Assembly: GCA_003697065.1 (NCBI GenBank)
Contig: RFFY01000009.1
Coordinates: forward strand, 1 to 12,142
Source: Actinomyces sp.
GTDB taxonomy: Bacteria > Actinomycetota > Acidimicrobiia > Acidimicrobiales > Aldehydirespiratoraceae
Direction of reading: 5' to 3'
Length of the DNA: 12,142 bases
Shown: in pieces, positions 1-6,252 of the stretch
Position numbering within the stretch: position 1 is the first letter of the stretch
How the letters are laid out: each line of letters opens with the position of its first letter
The notes under the pieces: model-generated
What the model was told of the DNA's origin: nothing
Database searches by the model: none
The model's input: the letters and a program-made list of their open reading frames with translations, nothing else
Position numbers and translations under genes: made by a program

Positions 1-1
1 C

Positions 2-511
2 CTCGTCCCCCTCGCCGCCGAGCGCGACGCCACCGTCGTCCTCGGCGTCAACCTCGACGATCTCGGCGACCACCGTCCCGGCCAGGCGGCCGCCTCCCGT
101 CGGGGGGCACGTTTTCCCTTCGTCGAGGTCGGCCTCGACAAGGCGGCGGTTCGTGCCCTCGCCCGTCACCTCGGACTCGACGTCTGGGACAAGCCGGCGG
201 CGGCCTGCCTCGCCAGCCGCGTCCCCTACGGCACGCCGGTCACGGCGGAGGTGCTGGCGCGGATCGAGACGGCCGAGGCCGGCCTGCTCGCCCTCGGCTT
301 CCGCGAGGTCCGGGTCCGCCACCACGGCGACGTGGCGCGCATCGAGGTACCCCTCGCCGATCTCGAGCGCCTCGTCACCGACCGGGCCGCCGTCGTCGGG
401 GCCGTCCGCGCCGCCGGCTACCGCTGGGTCACCGTCGACCTGGAGGGCCTCCGTTCCGGCAACCTCAACGTCGTTCTCGGACCCGACGGACGCCTCCCCG
501 TCCGACGGTGA
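2..511 (+). CDS. larE: ATP-dependent sacrificial sulfur transferase LarE, C-terminal part (5' end outside window)
   Basis: The gene enters from the left edge; 169 codons are visible out of a family length of roughly 270. LarE adenylates and then sulfurates the pyridinium dicarboxylate mononucleotide precursor of the nickel-pincer cofactor of lactate racemase, giving up its own cysteine sulfur. Seen here: GVNLDDLGDHRPG at fragment residues 15-27, then VWDKPAAACLASRVPYG, RVRHHGDVARIEV, and a closing LRSGNLN segment, all in the order typical of LarE. The cysteine of the ACLASR motif (bases 206-208) aligns, from memory, with the sacrificial cysteine. The N-terminal ATP-binding PP-loop (SGGxDS) would lie upstream of the window. 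No larB, larC or larA is visible, so the true target enzyme cannot be told. The TGA stop overlaps the GTG of the next frame, which implies co-transcription and translational coupling. The family call is firm; the physiological role is less so. Confidence 0.9.
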   Translation, partial: LVPLAAERDATVVLGVNLDDLGDHRPGQAAASRRGARFPFVEVGLDKAAVRALARHLGLDVWDKPAAACLASRVPYGTPVTAEVLARIETAEAGLLALGFREVRVRHHGDVARIEVPLADLERLVTDRAAVVGAVRAAGYRWVTVDLEGLRSGNLNVVLGPDGRLPVRR

Positions 512-1770
512 CCGACGAGGAGCGCTTCCGCCGCCACGGCGAGGAGCTCGCCGCCGCCCTCGCCGCCGCCTTTCCCACCTGGTTGGCGCGCCGCCTCGAC
601 GATCGCCTCCGGGCGACCGGCATCGATCCCGGGGAGGCGGCCGACGGGCGCGCCGCCGCTGTCGCCGCCGCCGCCGCCGAGCTCGGGGCCGGCCTCGCCC
701 GTCTCTGCACCGCCGACATCGACGAGCAGACCGACACCCCGCTGAGCCTCGTCCGCCGTGCCATCGCCGGGGCCCCGACCCGCTTCCTCGACGAGCACGG
801 GGTGCCACGGCCCCGGCGGGACGAGATGGACAGCCGCCTCCTGCCCGACGACGTCCACGCCCTCGGTCCCGCGACCTTCGCCGAGCTCGGACCGGAGGTG
901 GCCGAGGCGGCAGTGGTGTGGGGCGCCGCCAAGGCCCACCTCCACCGTCGCCGCCACGGGCGTCCCGGGGGCCCCTCGCTAGGCTCGGCGCCCGTGCCGG
1001 ATGCCGCCAGCCCCACCGAACCCACCGCCGGAACCCCCGGGGGCGGGTCCCTGCCCGACCTCACCGGGGTGGAGGGTTGGCTCACCCTCGAGCAGGCCGA
1101 GCGTCTCCGGCGCGCCGCCGCCGCCGTGCCACCCGGTGGCCGCATCGTCGAGATCGGCAGCTTCCGGGGTCGGTCGACGATCGTGTTGGCCACGGCGGCG
1201 GCCGACGGCGTCGAGGTGATCGCCATCGACCCCCACGGGGGCGGCGACCGCGGCCCCCAGGAGATCGCCCCCGACCCCGTCCGGGGAGACGCCGACCACG
1301 CCGCCTTCGTCGCCAACCTCGAACGGGCCGGGGTCGCCGGGCGGGTGCGCCACGTGCGCTCCCCCTCGGACCGGGCGCACCCCCACGTGGCCGATCCCCT
1401 CGATCTGCTCTACGTCGACGGCGCCCACCGCTTCGGGCCGGCCCGCCACGACCTGGCGGCCTGGGGCGATCGGGTGCGCCCCGGGGGTCTGATGCTGGTC
1501 CACGACGCCTTCTCGTCCATCGGGGTGACCCTCGCCCTGTGGACCACGACGGCGGTGTCGGGACGGTGGCGCCACCGGGGTCGGGTGGGTTCCCTCGCCG
1601 CCTTCGAACGCGTCGAACCGACCCGGTGGGGCCGCCTCGCCCAGGTCGGCTGGCATCTCGCCCAGATGCCCTGGTTCGCCCGCAACGTGGCGGTCAAGGT
1701 GCTCCTGTCGGTCGGCCTGGGACGCCTCACCCCCCTGCTGGGTCACCGCAGCGGCGACTGGCCCTACTGA
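508..1770 (+). CDS. Two-part protein: small uncharacterised N-terminal domain plus class I SAM-dependent methyltransferase
   Basis: The 420-codon frame starts with GTG overlapping the larE stop. Residues 1-152 form an alanine-rich, mostly helical-looking domain with an acidic TADIDEQTDTPL stretch, a PDDVHALGPATF stretch and a basic HLHRRRH end. It resembles small actinobacterial proteins of unknown function that I cannot name. Residues 153-182 are a Pro/Gly/Ser-rich linker. Residues 183-420 are a Rossmann-type methyltransferase (Methyltransf_24-like): the SAM-binding motif IVEIGSFRGRSTI is at 213-225, an acidic strand end IAIDPHGG at 238-245, LLYVDGAHRFG at 300-310 and the PGGLMLVHDAF strand at 326-335. 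The substrate is unknown; many relatives sit in glycan or natural-product loci, but nothing here supports that. There is no stop between the halves. An in-frame GTG at 994, preceded by a TAGGCT box, could start a free 258-residue methyltransferase. A real fusion, nested genes and an indel error all remain possible. Confidence 0.8.
   Translation: MTDEERFRRHGEELAAALAAAFPTWLARRLDDRLRATGIDPGEAADGRAAAVAAAAAELGAGLARLCTADIDEQTDTPLSLVRRAIAGAPTRFLDEHGVPRPRRDEMDSRLLPDDVHALGPATFAELGPEVAEAAVVWGAAKAHLHRRRHGRPGGPSLGSAPVPDAASPTEPTAGTPGGGSLPDLTGVEGWLTLEQAERLRRAAAAVPPGGRIVEIGSFRGRSTIVLATAAADGVEVIAIDPHGGGDRGPQEIAPDPVRGDADHAAFVANLERAGVAGRVRHVRSPSDRAHPHVADPLDLLYVDGAHRFGPARHDLAAWGDRVRPGGLMLVHDAFSSIGVTLALWTTTAVSGRWRHRGRVGSLAAFERVEPTRWGRLAQVGWHLAQMPWFARNVAVKVLLSVGLGRLTPLLGHRSGDWPY
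980..996 (+). promoter_or_regulatory. Putative leaderless promoter inside the fusion frame (TAGGCT, then GTG start)
   Basis: TAGGCT at 980-985 fits the TAnnnT -10 consensus and is followed after 8 nt by an in-frame GTG at 994-996. That is the distance expected if transcription begins at the start codon, as in leaderless actinobacterial mRNAs. There is no Shine-Dalgarno sequence before this GTG. It lies exactly at the boundary between the N-terminal domain and the methyltransferase. A very similar arrangement precedes the Nudix gene at 5502-5517. No convincing -35 is visible. Confidence 0.5.
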
Positions 1771-1914
1771 TCCCCCGGCGGCGACCACCCGACCGGTGCT
1801 CGGGAGGGCGGGATCAGAGAGGCGTCACGGCCCGGAAACGCCCCCGTAACACGGCGTCCCTACGGTGACGCCGCCCGGTCCGTCCGTGTCGGACCCCGAC
1901 CGAAAGAGAGACCC
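1771..1914 (+). other. Intergenic region between the methyltransferase gene and amtB
   Basis: This is the longest gene-free stretch apart from the 8826-8945 gap. Going left to right it holds a weak hairpin just after the methyltransferase stop (CCCGA 1788-1792 pairing with TCGGG 1800-1804, no T tract), the GlnR-type half-sites at 1824-1850, a -10-like TACGGT at 1861-1866, an inferred leader of about 40 nt, and a purine-rich AAAGAGAG ribosome-binding stretch at 1903-1910, four bases before the amtB ATG. I see no small ORF or structured RNA in it. Confidence 0.6.
1824..1866 (+). promoter_or_regulatory. GlnR-type nitrogen operator and amtB promoter
   Basis: Three half-sites lie at exact 11-bp steps: GTCAC (1824-1828), 6 nt, GAAAC (1835-1839), 6 nt, GTAAC (1846-1850). 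This is the known actinobacterial GlnR pattern gTnAC-n6-GaAAC-n6-GTnAC-n6-GaAAC. The fourth position (TCCCT, 1857-1861) does not match and runs into TACGGT (1861-1866), a plausible -10. No -35 hexamer is visible, which is usual for activator-dependent promoters where the regulator sits at that place. amtB is a classic GlnR target, so the context supports activation under nitrogen limitation. The glnR gene itself is not in the window. The pattern is read directly from the sequence; GlnR binding is inference. Confidence 0.75.
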
Positions 1915-3105
1915 ATGGAGAGCGGTGACATCGCCTGGATGCTCGTGTCGACCGCCCTGGTGCTGTTCATGGTGCCCGGGCTCGCCCTGTTCTACGGCGG
2001 CATGGTCAGGTCGAAGAACGTCCTCAACATGATCATGATGAATCTCTACTGCCTGGGGGCGGTGAGTGTGGTGTGGGTCCTAGCCGGCTACAGCCTCGGC
2101 AACGCCGGCGACAGCGGCTTCGTGGGCAGCCTCACGGCCCACTGGGGTCTCCACGACATCGACACCAGCGAGGAGATCGTCTCGGTCGCCTTCCTCATGA
2201 CCTTCGCCGCCATCACCCCGGCCCTCATCTCGGGGGCCGTGGCCGACCGCATGCGCTTCGCGGCGTGGGCGGTCTTCGTGCCGGTGTGGTCCCTGCTCGT
2301 GTACAGCCCGGTCACCTTCTGGGTGTATTCGGGGTGGATGGAGAAGTGGGGTGTCCTCGACTTCGCCGGCGGCACCGCCATCCACGTCAACGCCGGCATC
2401 GCCGCTCTCGCCGTCGTCCTCGTCCTCGGTCGCCGCAGGGGCTGGCCCGAGGAGGCCATGCCGCCCCACAACCTCGTCTATGTCGTGTTGGGAGCGGGGA
2501 TCCTGTGGTTCGGGTGGTTCGGCTTCAACGCCGGGTCGGCGGGTGCCGCCGACTTCCGGGCGGCCCAGGCCTTCCTCAACACCTTCGTGGCCGGAGCCGC
2601 CGGCATGCTGGCCTGGCTGGCGGTCGAACGCCTCCGCGACGGTCATCCCACGACCCTGGGTGCCGCCTCGGGCGTGGTCGCCGCCCTGGTCGCCATCACG
2701 CCCGCCGCCGGCTTCGTGGCGGGTCTGGCGCCGATCGTGTTCGGGGCGGTGGCCGGCGTCGCCTGCTACTTCGCCATCCAGCTCAAGACCCGCCTCGGCT
2801 ACGACGACAGCCTCGACGTGGTCGGCGTCCACATGGTCGGGGGCCTCGTCGGAGGCCTGCTCCTCGGCTTCTTCGCCGATCCCTCGGCTTTCGGCGCCGA
2901 CTTCCAGGCGGGTGTCCTCTTCGGCGGGGGCGAACTCCTCGGGGACCAGATCGTTTCGATGGGGGCGGTGCTGGCCTACTCCTTCGGCGTCACCTACGTG
3001 CTCGCCCGGATCCTCGACGCCGTCATCGGTCTGCGCGTCGACGAGGAGACCGAGGTCATCGGGCTCGACCAGACCGAGCACGCCGAATCGGCCTACGTCG
3101 AGTGA
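1915..3105 (+). CDS. amtB: Ammonium transporter (Amt family)
   Basis: This is a 396-residue inner-membrane channel protein that imports ammonium, acting as a trimer. The ATG start follows a purine-rich AAAGAGAG by four bases and puts the first membrane helix right at the N terminus (residues 8-28). About eleven hydrophobic segments can be picked out. Family marks: LFYGGMVRSKN near residues 25-35, TFAAITPALISGAVADRMRF at 96-115 (external phenylalanine gate region), the Amt signature beginning DFAGGTAIHVNAG at 149-161, and WFGWFGFNAGSAG at 198-210. The two pore histidines are H157 and H306 (VVGVHMVGG). The cytoplasmic tail (about 372-396; GLRVDEETEVIGLD) keeps the conserved sequence through which PII proteins gate the channel, although no PII gene is adjacent. 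The length is normal for the family, with no long N-terminal extension. The stop overlaps the glnD start, so the two form one operon under the GlnR-type promoter. Confidence 0.97.
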   Translation: MESGDIAWMLVSTALVLFMVPGLALFYGGMVRSKNVLNMIMMNLYCLGAVSVVWVLAGYSLGNAGDSGFVGSLTAHWGLHDIDTSEEIVSVAFLMTFAAITPALISGAVADRMRFAAWAVFVPVWSLLVYSPVTFWVYSGWMEKWGVLDFAGGTAIHVNAGIAALAVVLVLGRRRGWPEEAMPPHNLVYVVLGAGILWFGWFGFNAGSAGAADFRAAQAFLNTFVAGAAGMLAWLAVERLRDGHPTTLGAASGVVAALVAITPAAGFVAGLAPIVFGAVAGVACYFAIQLKTRLGYDDSLDVVGVHMVGGLVGGLLLGFFADPSAFGADFQAGVLFGGGELLGDQIVSMGAVLAYSFGVTYVLARILDAVIGLRVDEETEVIGLDQTEHAESAYVE

Positions 3106-5444
3106 CGACCCCGCCGCGTCCCGGGCCCGACGGGCCGCGTGGTGTCCTCGCCGACCCCGCCCTGGTGGGAGCGGCGGTGGCGACGGCGTTCGCCCGGGCC
3201 GTGGACACCTGGCTGGTCCAGACCGTCGGGCCGGCCGTACGTGATGCCCTCACCGCCGGCCATCGGGTGGCTCTCGTGGCCGTGGGCGGCTACGGGCGCG
3301 GTGAGCTCAGTCCCGGTAGCGACCTCGACCTGCTCCTCGTCCACGAGGTCGGCGCCGCCGTGGGCGAACTGGCCGAGGCCCTGTGGTATCCGGTGTGGGA
3401 CGCGGGCTTCAAGCTCGGCCACGCCGTGCGCACCGTGGAGGAGGCCCGCCGGCTCGCCGCCGACGACCTCGACACCGCCACCTCCCTGCTGCACACCCGT
3501 CTCCTGGTGGGCGAGGCCGCCCTGGCCGAGGAACTGGCCCACGTCGCCCGGGCCGACTGGGTGGAGGACCGGGGGCGGCGCCTGCCCGAACTCGTCGAAC
3601 GCACACGCGAGCGCCACGAGGCGGCGGGCGAGGTCGCCTTCCTGCTCGAGCCCGACCTGAAGACCTCCCGGGGCGGGCTGCGGGATATCCACACCCTGGA
3701 CTGGATCGCCCGGGCCCATCCCCCCGGTGCGAGCCCCCACGTCTCCCGGGCCGAACTCACCGCCCTGCACGGGCCCCACGACACCCTCCTGTCGGCCCGG
3801 GTCGAGCTCCACCGCCGGACGGGACGCAGCGCCGACGTCCTGTTGCTGCAGGAACAGGACGAGGTGGCGGCGGCCCTCGGCTACGGCGACGCCGACGAGC
3901 TGATGACGGCGGTGGCGACGGCCGGTCGCTCCACGGCCTGGCTCGTCGACGCCGTCACCCACCGCATCGACCTCGAGACCCGACGCCGGGGTCGACGTCT
4001 CCGCCGACGCCGCGAACCCGCTCCCGAGTTCGTCGACGCCGACCTCGTGCTCGTCGACGGCACCCTGGAGCTGGCCGAGGGCGTGGACGTGACCGACCCC
4101 ACCCTGCCTCTCCGGGTGGCGAGGGCGGCGGCCCGCTCCCAGGCCTTCATCGACCGTCACCTCCTCGACCGCCTCGGCGCGGCGGCACCCCCGCTGCCCG
4201 AACCGTGGCCCACGCTCGCGGTCGACACCCTGGTCGAGACCCTGGCGACCGGCCGGCCGGCGGTGGCCGCCCTCGAATCGCTCGACCAGGTCGACCTGCT
4301 GAGCCGCCTCCTGCCCGAGTGGGCCCCGAACCGCAGCCGTCCCCAGCGCAACGCCTACCACCGCTTCACCGTCGACCGGCACCTCCTGGAGACGGCCGCC
4401 GAGGCTGCCCGCCTGGTGGACCGGGTCGAACGCCCCGACCTCCTCCTGCTGGGGGCCCTCTTCCACGACATCGGCAAGGGTCATCCCGGTGACCACACCG
4501 AGGTCGGCCAGCGCCTCGTCGCCCGTATCGGCGAGCGCATGGGCCTCGCGCCCGTCGACGTCGACGTGCTCACCGAGCTCGTACGCCTCCATCTCCTCCT
4601 GCCGGACGTGGCGTCACGGCGCGACCTCGACGACCCCGCCACCATCGCCTTCGTCGCCGACGAGACCGGCTCGCCGGAGATGCTCGATCTGCTGGCCGCT
4701 CTCACCGAGGCCGACTCCATCGCCACCGGTCCCACGGCCTGGAACGCCTGGAAGGCCGAACTCGTGGGCGAACTGGTGGCCCGGGTCCGCCGTCTCCTGC
4801 AGGGCGGTTCGGCCGGTGAACGGGTCTTCCCGACCCCCGAGCAGAGGCGCCTGCTCGAGGGGCGGACCCGGGTGGTCCGCCTCGACGGTCACCTCCTGAC
4901 GGTCGTGGAGGCCGACCGGCCGGGCCTGTTCTCGCGGGTGGCGGGGGCCCTGGCCCTCCACGGCGTCGACGTGTGGGAGGCCAACCTGCACACCGAGGAC
5001 GGGTGGGCCCTCGAGGTCCTGCGGGTGGGGGGTGGGACCGCCCTGCTCGAGCGCCCCGACCGCATCCTCGCCGACATCGCCGCCGCTCTCGACGGCCGGA
5101 TCGCTCTGCGGGCCCGTCTCCTCGAGCGGGTCCGGACCTACGGCTCGCGGCGGGCCACCAGCGCCCGCCCGGTCGAGCCCCAGGTCCACGTCGACAACGA
5201 GGTCTCGGCGGAGTCGACGGTGCTCGAGGTCCGCTGTCCGGACTCCATCGGCGTCCTGTACCGGATCACCCGGGCCCTGGCCGAGATGGACCTCAACATC
5301 GTCACGGCCAAGGTCCAGACCCTCGGTCACGACGTCATCGATGCCTTCTACGTGCGGGGGACCCACGGCGGCAAGCTCGTCGACCCCCACCATCTCGCCG
5401 AGATCGAGCGGGCCATCATCGCCGCCATCGGCCTCGACGCCTGA
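3102..5444 (+). CDS. glnD: PII uridylyltransferase/adenylyltransferase and de-modifying enzyme
   Basis: This 780-residue bifunctional nitrogen sensor attaches a nucleotide to the PII signal protein under nitrogen limitation and removes it when glutamine is high. In studied Actinobacteria the group added is AMP rather than UMP, so the exact donor is not certain. Domains in order: nucleotidyltransferase with GGYGRGELSPGSDLDLL at 62-78 (metal ligands D74 and D76), the linking region with LLEPDLKTSRGGLRDIH at 181-197, an HD hydrolase domain with FHDIGKG and DHTEVG at 454-469 (H455, D456), and two C-terminal ACT domains at about 597-665 and 706-775 that would sense glutamine. I chose GTG 3102 because it overlaps the amtB stop as GTGA; the open frame extends further upstream, but only inside amtB. 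The length is a little shorter than E. coli GlnD (890) and fits actinobacterial forms. No key motif is missing. Confidence 0.95.
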   Translation: MTTPPRPGPDGPRGVLADPALVGAAVATAFARAVDTWLVQTVGPAVRDALTAGHRVALVAVGGYGRGELSPGSDLDLLLVHEVGAAVGELAEALWYPVWDAGFKLGHAVRTVEEARRLAADDLDTATSLLHTRLLVGEAALAEELAHVARADWVEDRGRRLPELVERTRERHEAAGEVAFLLEPDLKTSRGGLRDIHTLDWIARAHPPGASPHVSRAELTALHGPHDTLLSARVELHRRTGRSADVLLLQEQDEVAAALGYGDADELMTAVATAGRSTAWLVDAVTHRIDLETRRRGRRLRRRREPAPEFVDADLVLVDGTLELAEGVDVTDPTLPLRVARAAARSQAFIDRHLLDRLGAAAPPLPEPWPTLAVDTLVETLATGRPAVAALESLDQVDLLSRLLPEWAPNRSRPQRNAYHRFTVDRHLLETAAEAARLVDRVERPDLLLLGALFHDIGKGHPGDHTEVGQRLVARIGERMGLAPVDVDVLTELVRLHLLLPDVASRRDLDDPATIAFVADETGSPEMLDLLAALTEADSIATGPTAWNAWKAELVGELVARVRRLLQGGSAGERVFPTPEQRRLLEGRTRVVRLDGHLLTVVEADRPGLFSRVAGALALHGVDVWEANLHTEDGWALEVLRVGGGTALLERPDRILADIAAALDGRIALRARLLERVRTYGSRRATSARPVEPQVHVDNEVSAESTVLEVRCPDSIGVLYRITRALAEMDLNIVTAKVQTLGHDVIDAFYVRGTHGGKLVDPHHLAEIERAIIAAIGLDA

Positions 5445-5445
5445 G

Positions 5446-5468
5446 GGGCCCGCGGCGGCGCGCGGCCC
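5446..5468 (+). terminator. GC-rich hairpin directly after the glnD stop
   Basis: GGGCC-CGCG (5446-5454) can pair with CGCG-GGCCC (5459-5462 and 5464-5468), leaving a 4-nt loop and one bulged C at 5463. It begins one base after the glnD stop codon. There is no T tract, so it is only a candidate for a U-less terminator or an mRNA 3'-end stabiliser. In sequence this GC-rich, such hairpins also arise by chance. Confidence 0.35.
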
Positions 5469-5470
5469 GG

Positions 5471-5489
5471 CGGCGGTGGGCGACCGCCG
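5471..5489 (+). terminator. Second perfect hairpin between glnD and the Nudix gene
   Basis: CGGCGGT (5471-5477) and ACCGCCG (5483-5489) form a perfect 7-bp stem with a 5-nt loop. It follows the hairpin at 5446-5468 by two bases and ends 12 bases before the TAGGGT box of the next gene. No T tract follows. It could help to end the amtB-glnD transcript, or it could be a protein site near the -35 region of the next promoter. Confidence 0.3.
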
Positions 5490-5501
5490 AGGCGGGGACG
5501 G

Positions 5502-5517
5502 TAGGGTCGGCGGCGTG
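5502..5517 (+). promoter_or_regulatory. Putative leaderless promoter of the Nudix gene (TAGGGT, then GTG start)
   Basis: TAGGGT at 5502-5507 matches TAnnnT and lies 7 nt before the in-frame GTG at 5515-5517, so transcription would begin at or next to the start codon. No Shine-Dalgarno sequence is present. This decides the start: an in-frame GTG at 5536 is also possible but has no promoter or ribosome-binding site of its own. There is no clear -35. Confidence 0.6.
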
Positions 5518-6252
5518 GGAAGCGCCCCCGGACCGGTGACCCAGGCCGATCTCATCCGCTGGTACCAGACCCTGGCGGGTATCGCCCGCACGGGGCTGGG
5601 TTTCACCCAGAGCCTCTACGAGCGCGAGCGCTTCGAGGAGGTGCTGGCGGTGGCCGCCGACATCCGGGCCCACGTGGAGGCCGGTGTCGACACCGACACC
5701 CAGGTCGTCGAGTGGCTGGCCGAGGTGGGCGACGGGGTGGCGGGCTACGTCACCCCCAAGGTCACCGTCGGTGCCGTGGTCGGCAACGACGCCGGTGAGC
5801 TGCTCCTGGTCAAGCGGGCCGACGCCGGGGTGTGGTTGTTCCCGACGGGCTGGGCCGACGTCGGCTACTCCCCGGCCGAGGTCGTGGTGAAGGAGGTCCA
5901 CGAGGAGACGGGGATCGAGTGCGAGGTCGTGCGCCCCATCGCCGTTCTCGACGGTCTGCGTCGCCGCTTCACCCGCATCCCCCTGTACTCCATCGTGTTC
6001 CACTGCCGTCGCACGGGCGGCACCCTGCGTCCCCACCCTCTGGAGTGCCTCGACGCCGGCTTCTTCCCCGAAGACGGCCTCCCCGAGCCGGTGGCGGGCG
6101 CGGACCAGTGGGCCGATCACGCCTTCCGGGCCATACGCGGCGAAGATGTGCCCGTCATGTTCGACCCGCCGCGTCAGCCCCCGTGGCGGGGCGAGACCCA
6201 CGATCTGATCCACGAGCGGGAGCCCGATGAGCGACACGACGGCGACACCTGA
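5515..6252 (+). CDS. Nudix hydrolase with Nudix_N-type N-terminal domain
   Basis: The product is a 245-residue cytoplasmic protein. Residues 10-52 (QADLIRWYQTLAGIARTGLGF, then YERERFEEV) resemble the small helical Nudix_N domain found in one group of Nudix enzymes, including Bacillus YjhB-like proteins. Residues 81-215 are the Nudix fold, with the strand TPKVTVGAVV and the Nudix box at 112-134. In that box the metal-binding core KEVHEETGI (126-134) is intact. The usual first Glu after the glycine is Tyr118 (VGYSPAE), and the usual PGGW is PTGW; I recall similar changes in this subfamily. Enzymes of this type split a nucleoside diphosphate linked to another group, such as ADP-ribose or CDP-choline; the substrate cannot be told here. 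The start is GTG 5515, supported by a leaderless-type promoter. The 3' end overlaps the next gene by 26 nt, so the two are probably co-transcribed. Confidence 0.9.
   Translation: MGSAPGPVTQADLIRWYQTLAGIARTGLGFTQSLYERERFEEVLAVAADIRAHVEAGVDTDTQVVEWLAEVGDGVAGYVTPKVTVGAVVGNDAGELLLVKRADAGVWLFPTGWADVGYSPAEVVVKEVHEETGIECEVVRPIAVLDGLRRRFTRIPLYSIVFHCRRTGGTLRPHPLECLDAGFFPEDGLPEPVAGADQWADHAFRAIRGEDVPVMFDPPRQPPWRGETHDLIHEREPDERHDGDT

Noticed and set aside
153..1868. Long Arg/Pro-rich plus-strand frame across larE and the methyltransferase
   Set aside because: Low-complexity translation in the wrong frame; the LarE and methyltransferase motifs all lie in the other frames.
2073..3101. Upstream extension of the GlnD frame through amtB
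   Set aside because: The extension is Arg/Pro-rich antisignal in another frame of amtB; GTG 3102 with the GTGA overlap gives a normal GlnD start.
3093..4592. 499-codon minus-strand open frame opposite glnD
   Set aside because: No recognisable domain and skewed composition, while the plus strand carries all GlnD motifs throughout.
5536..5538. Alternative GTG start for the Nudix gene
   Set aside because: In frame but without promoter or ribosome-binding site; GTG 5515 fits the leaderless promoter.
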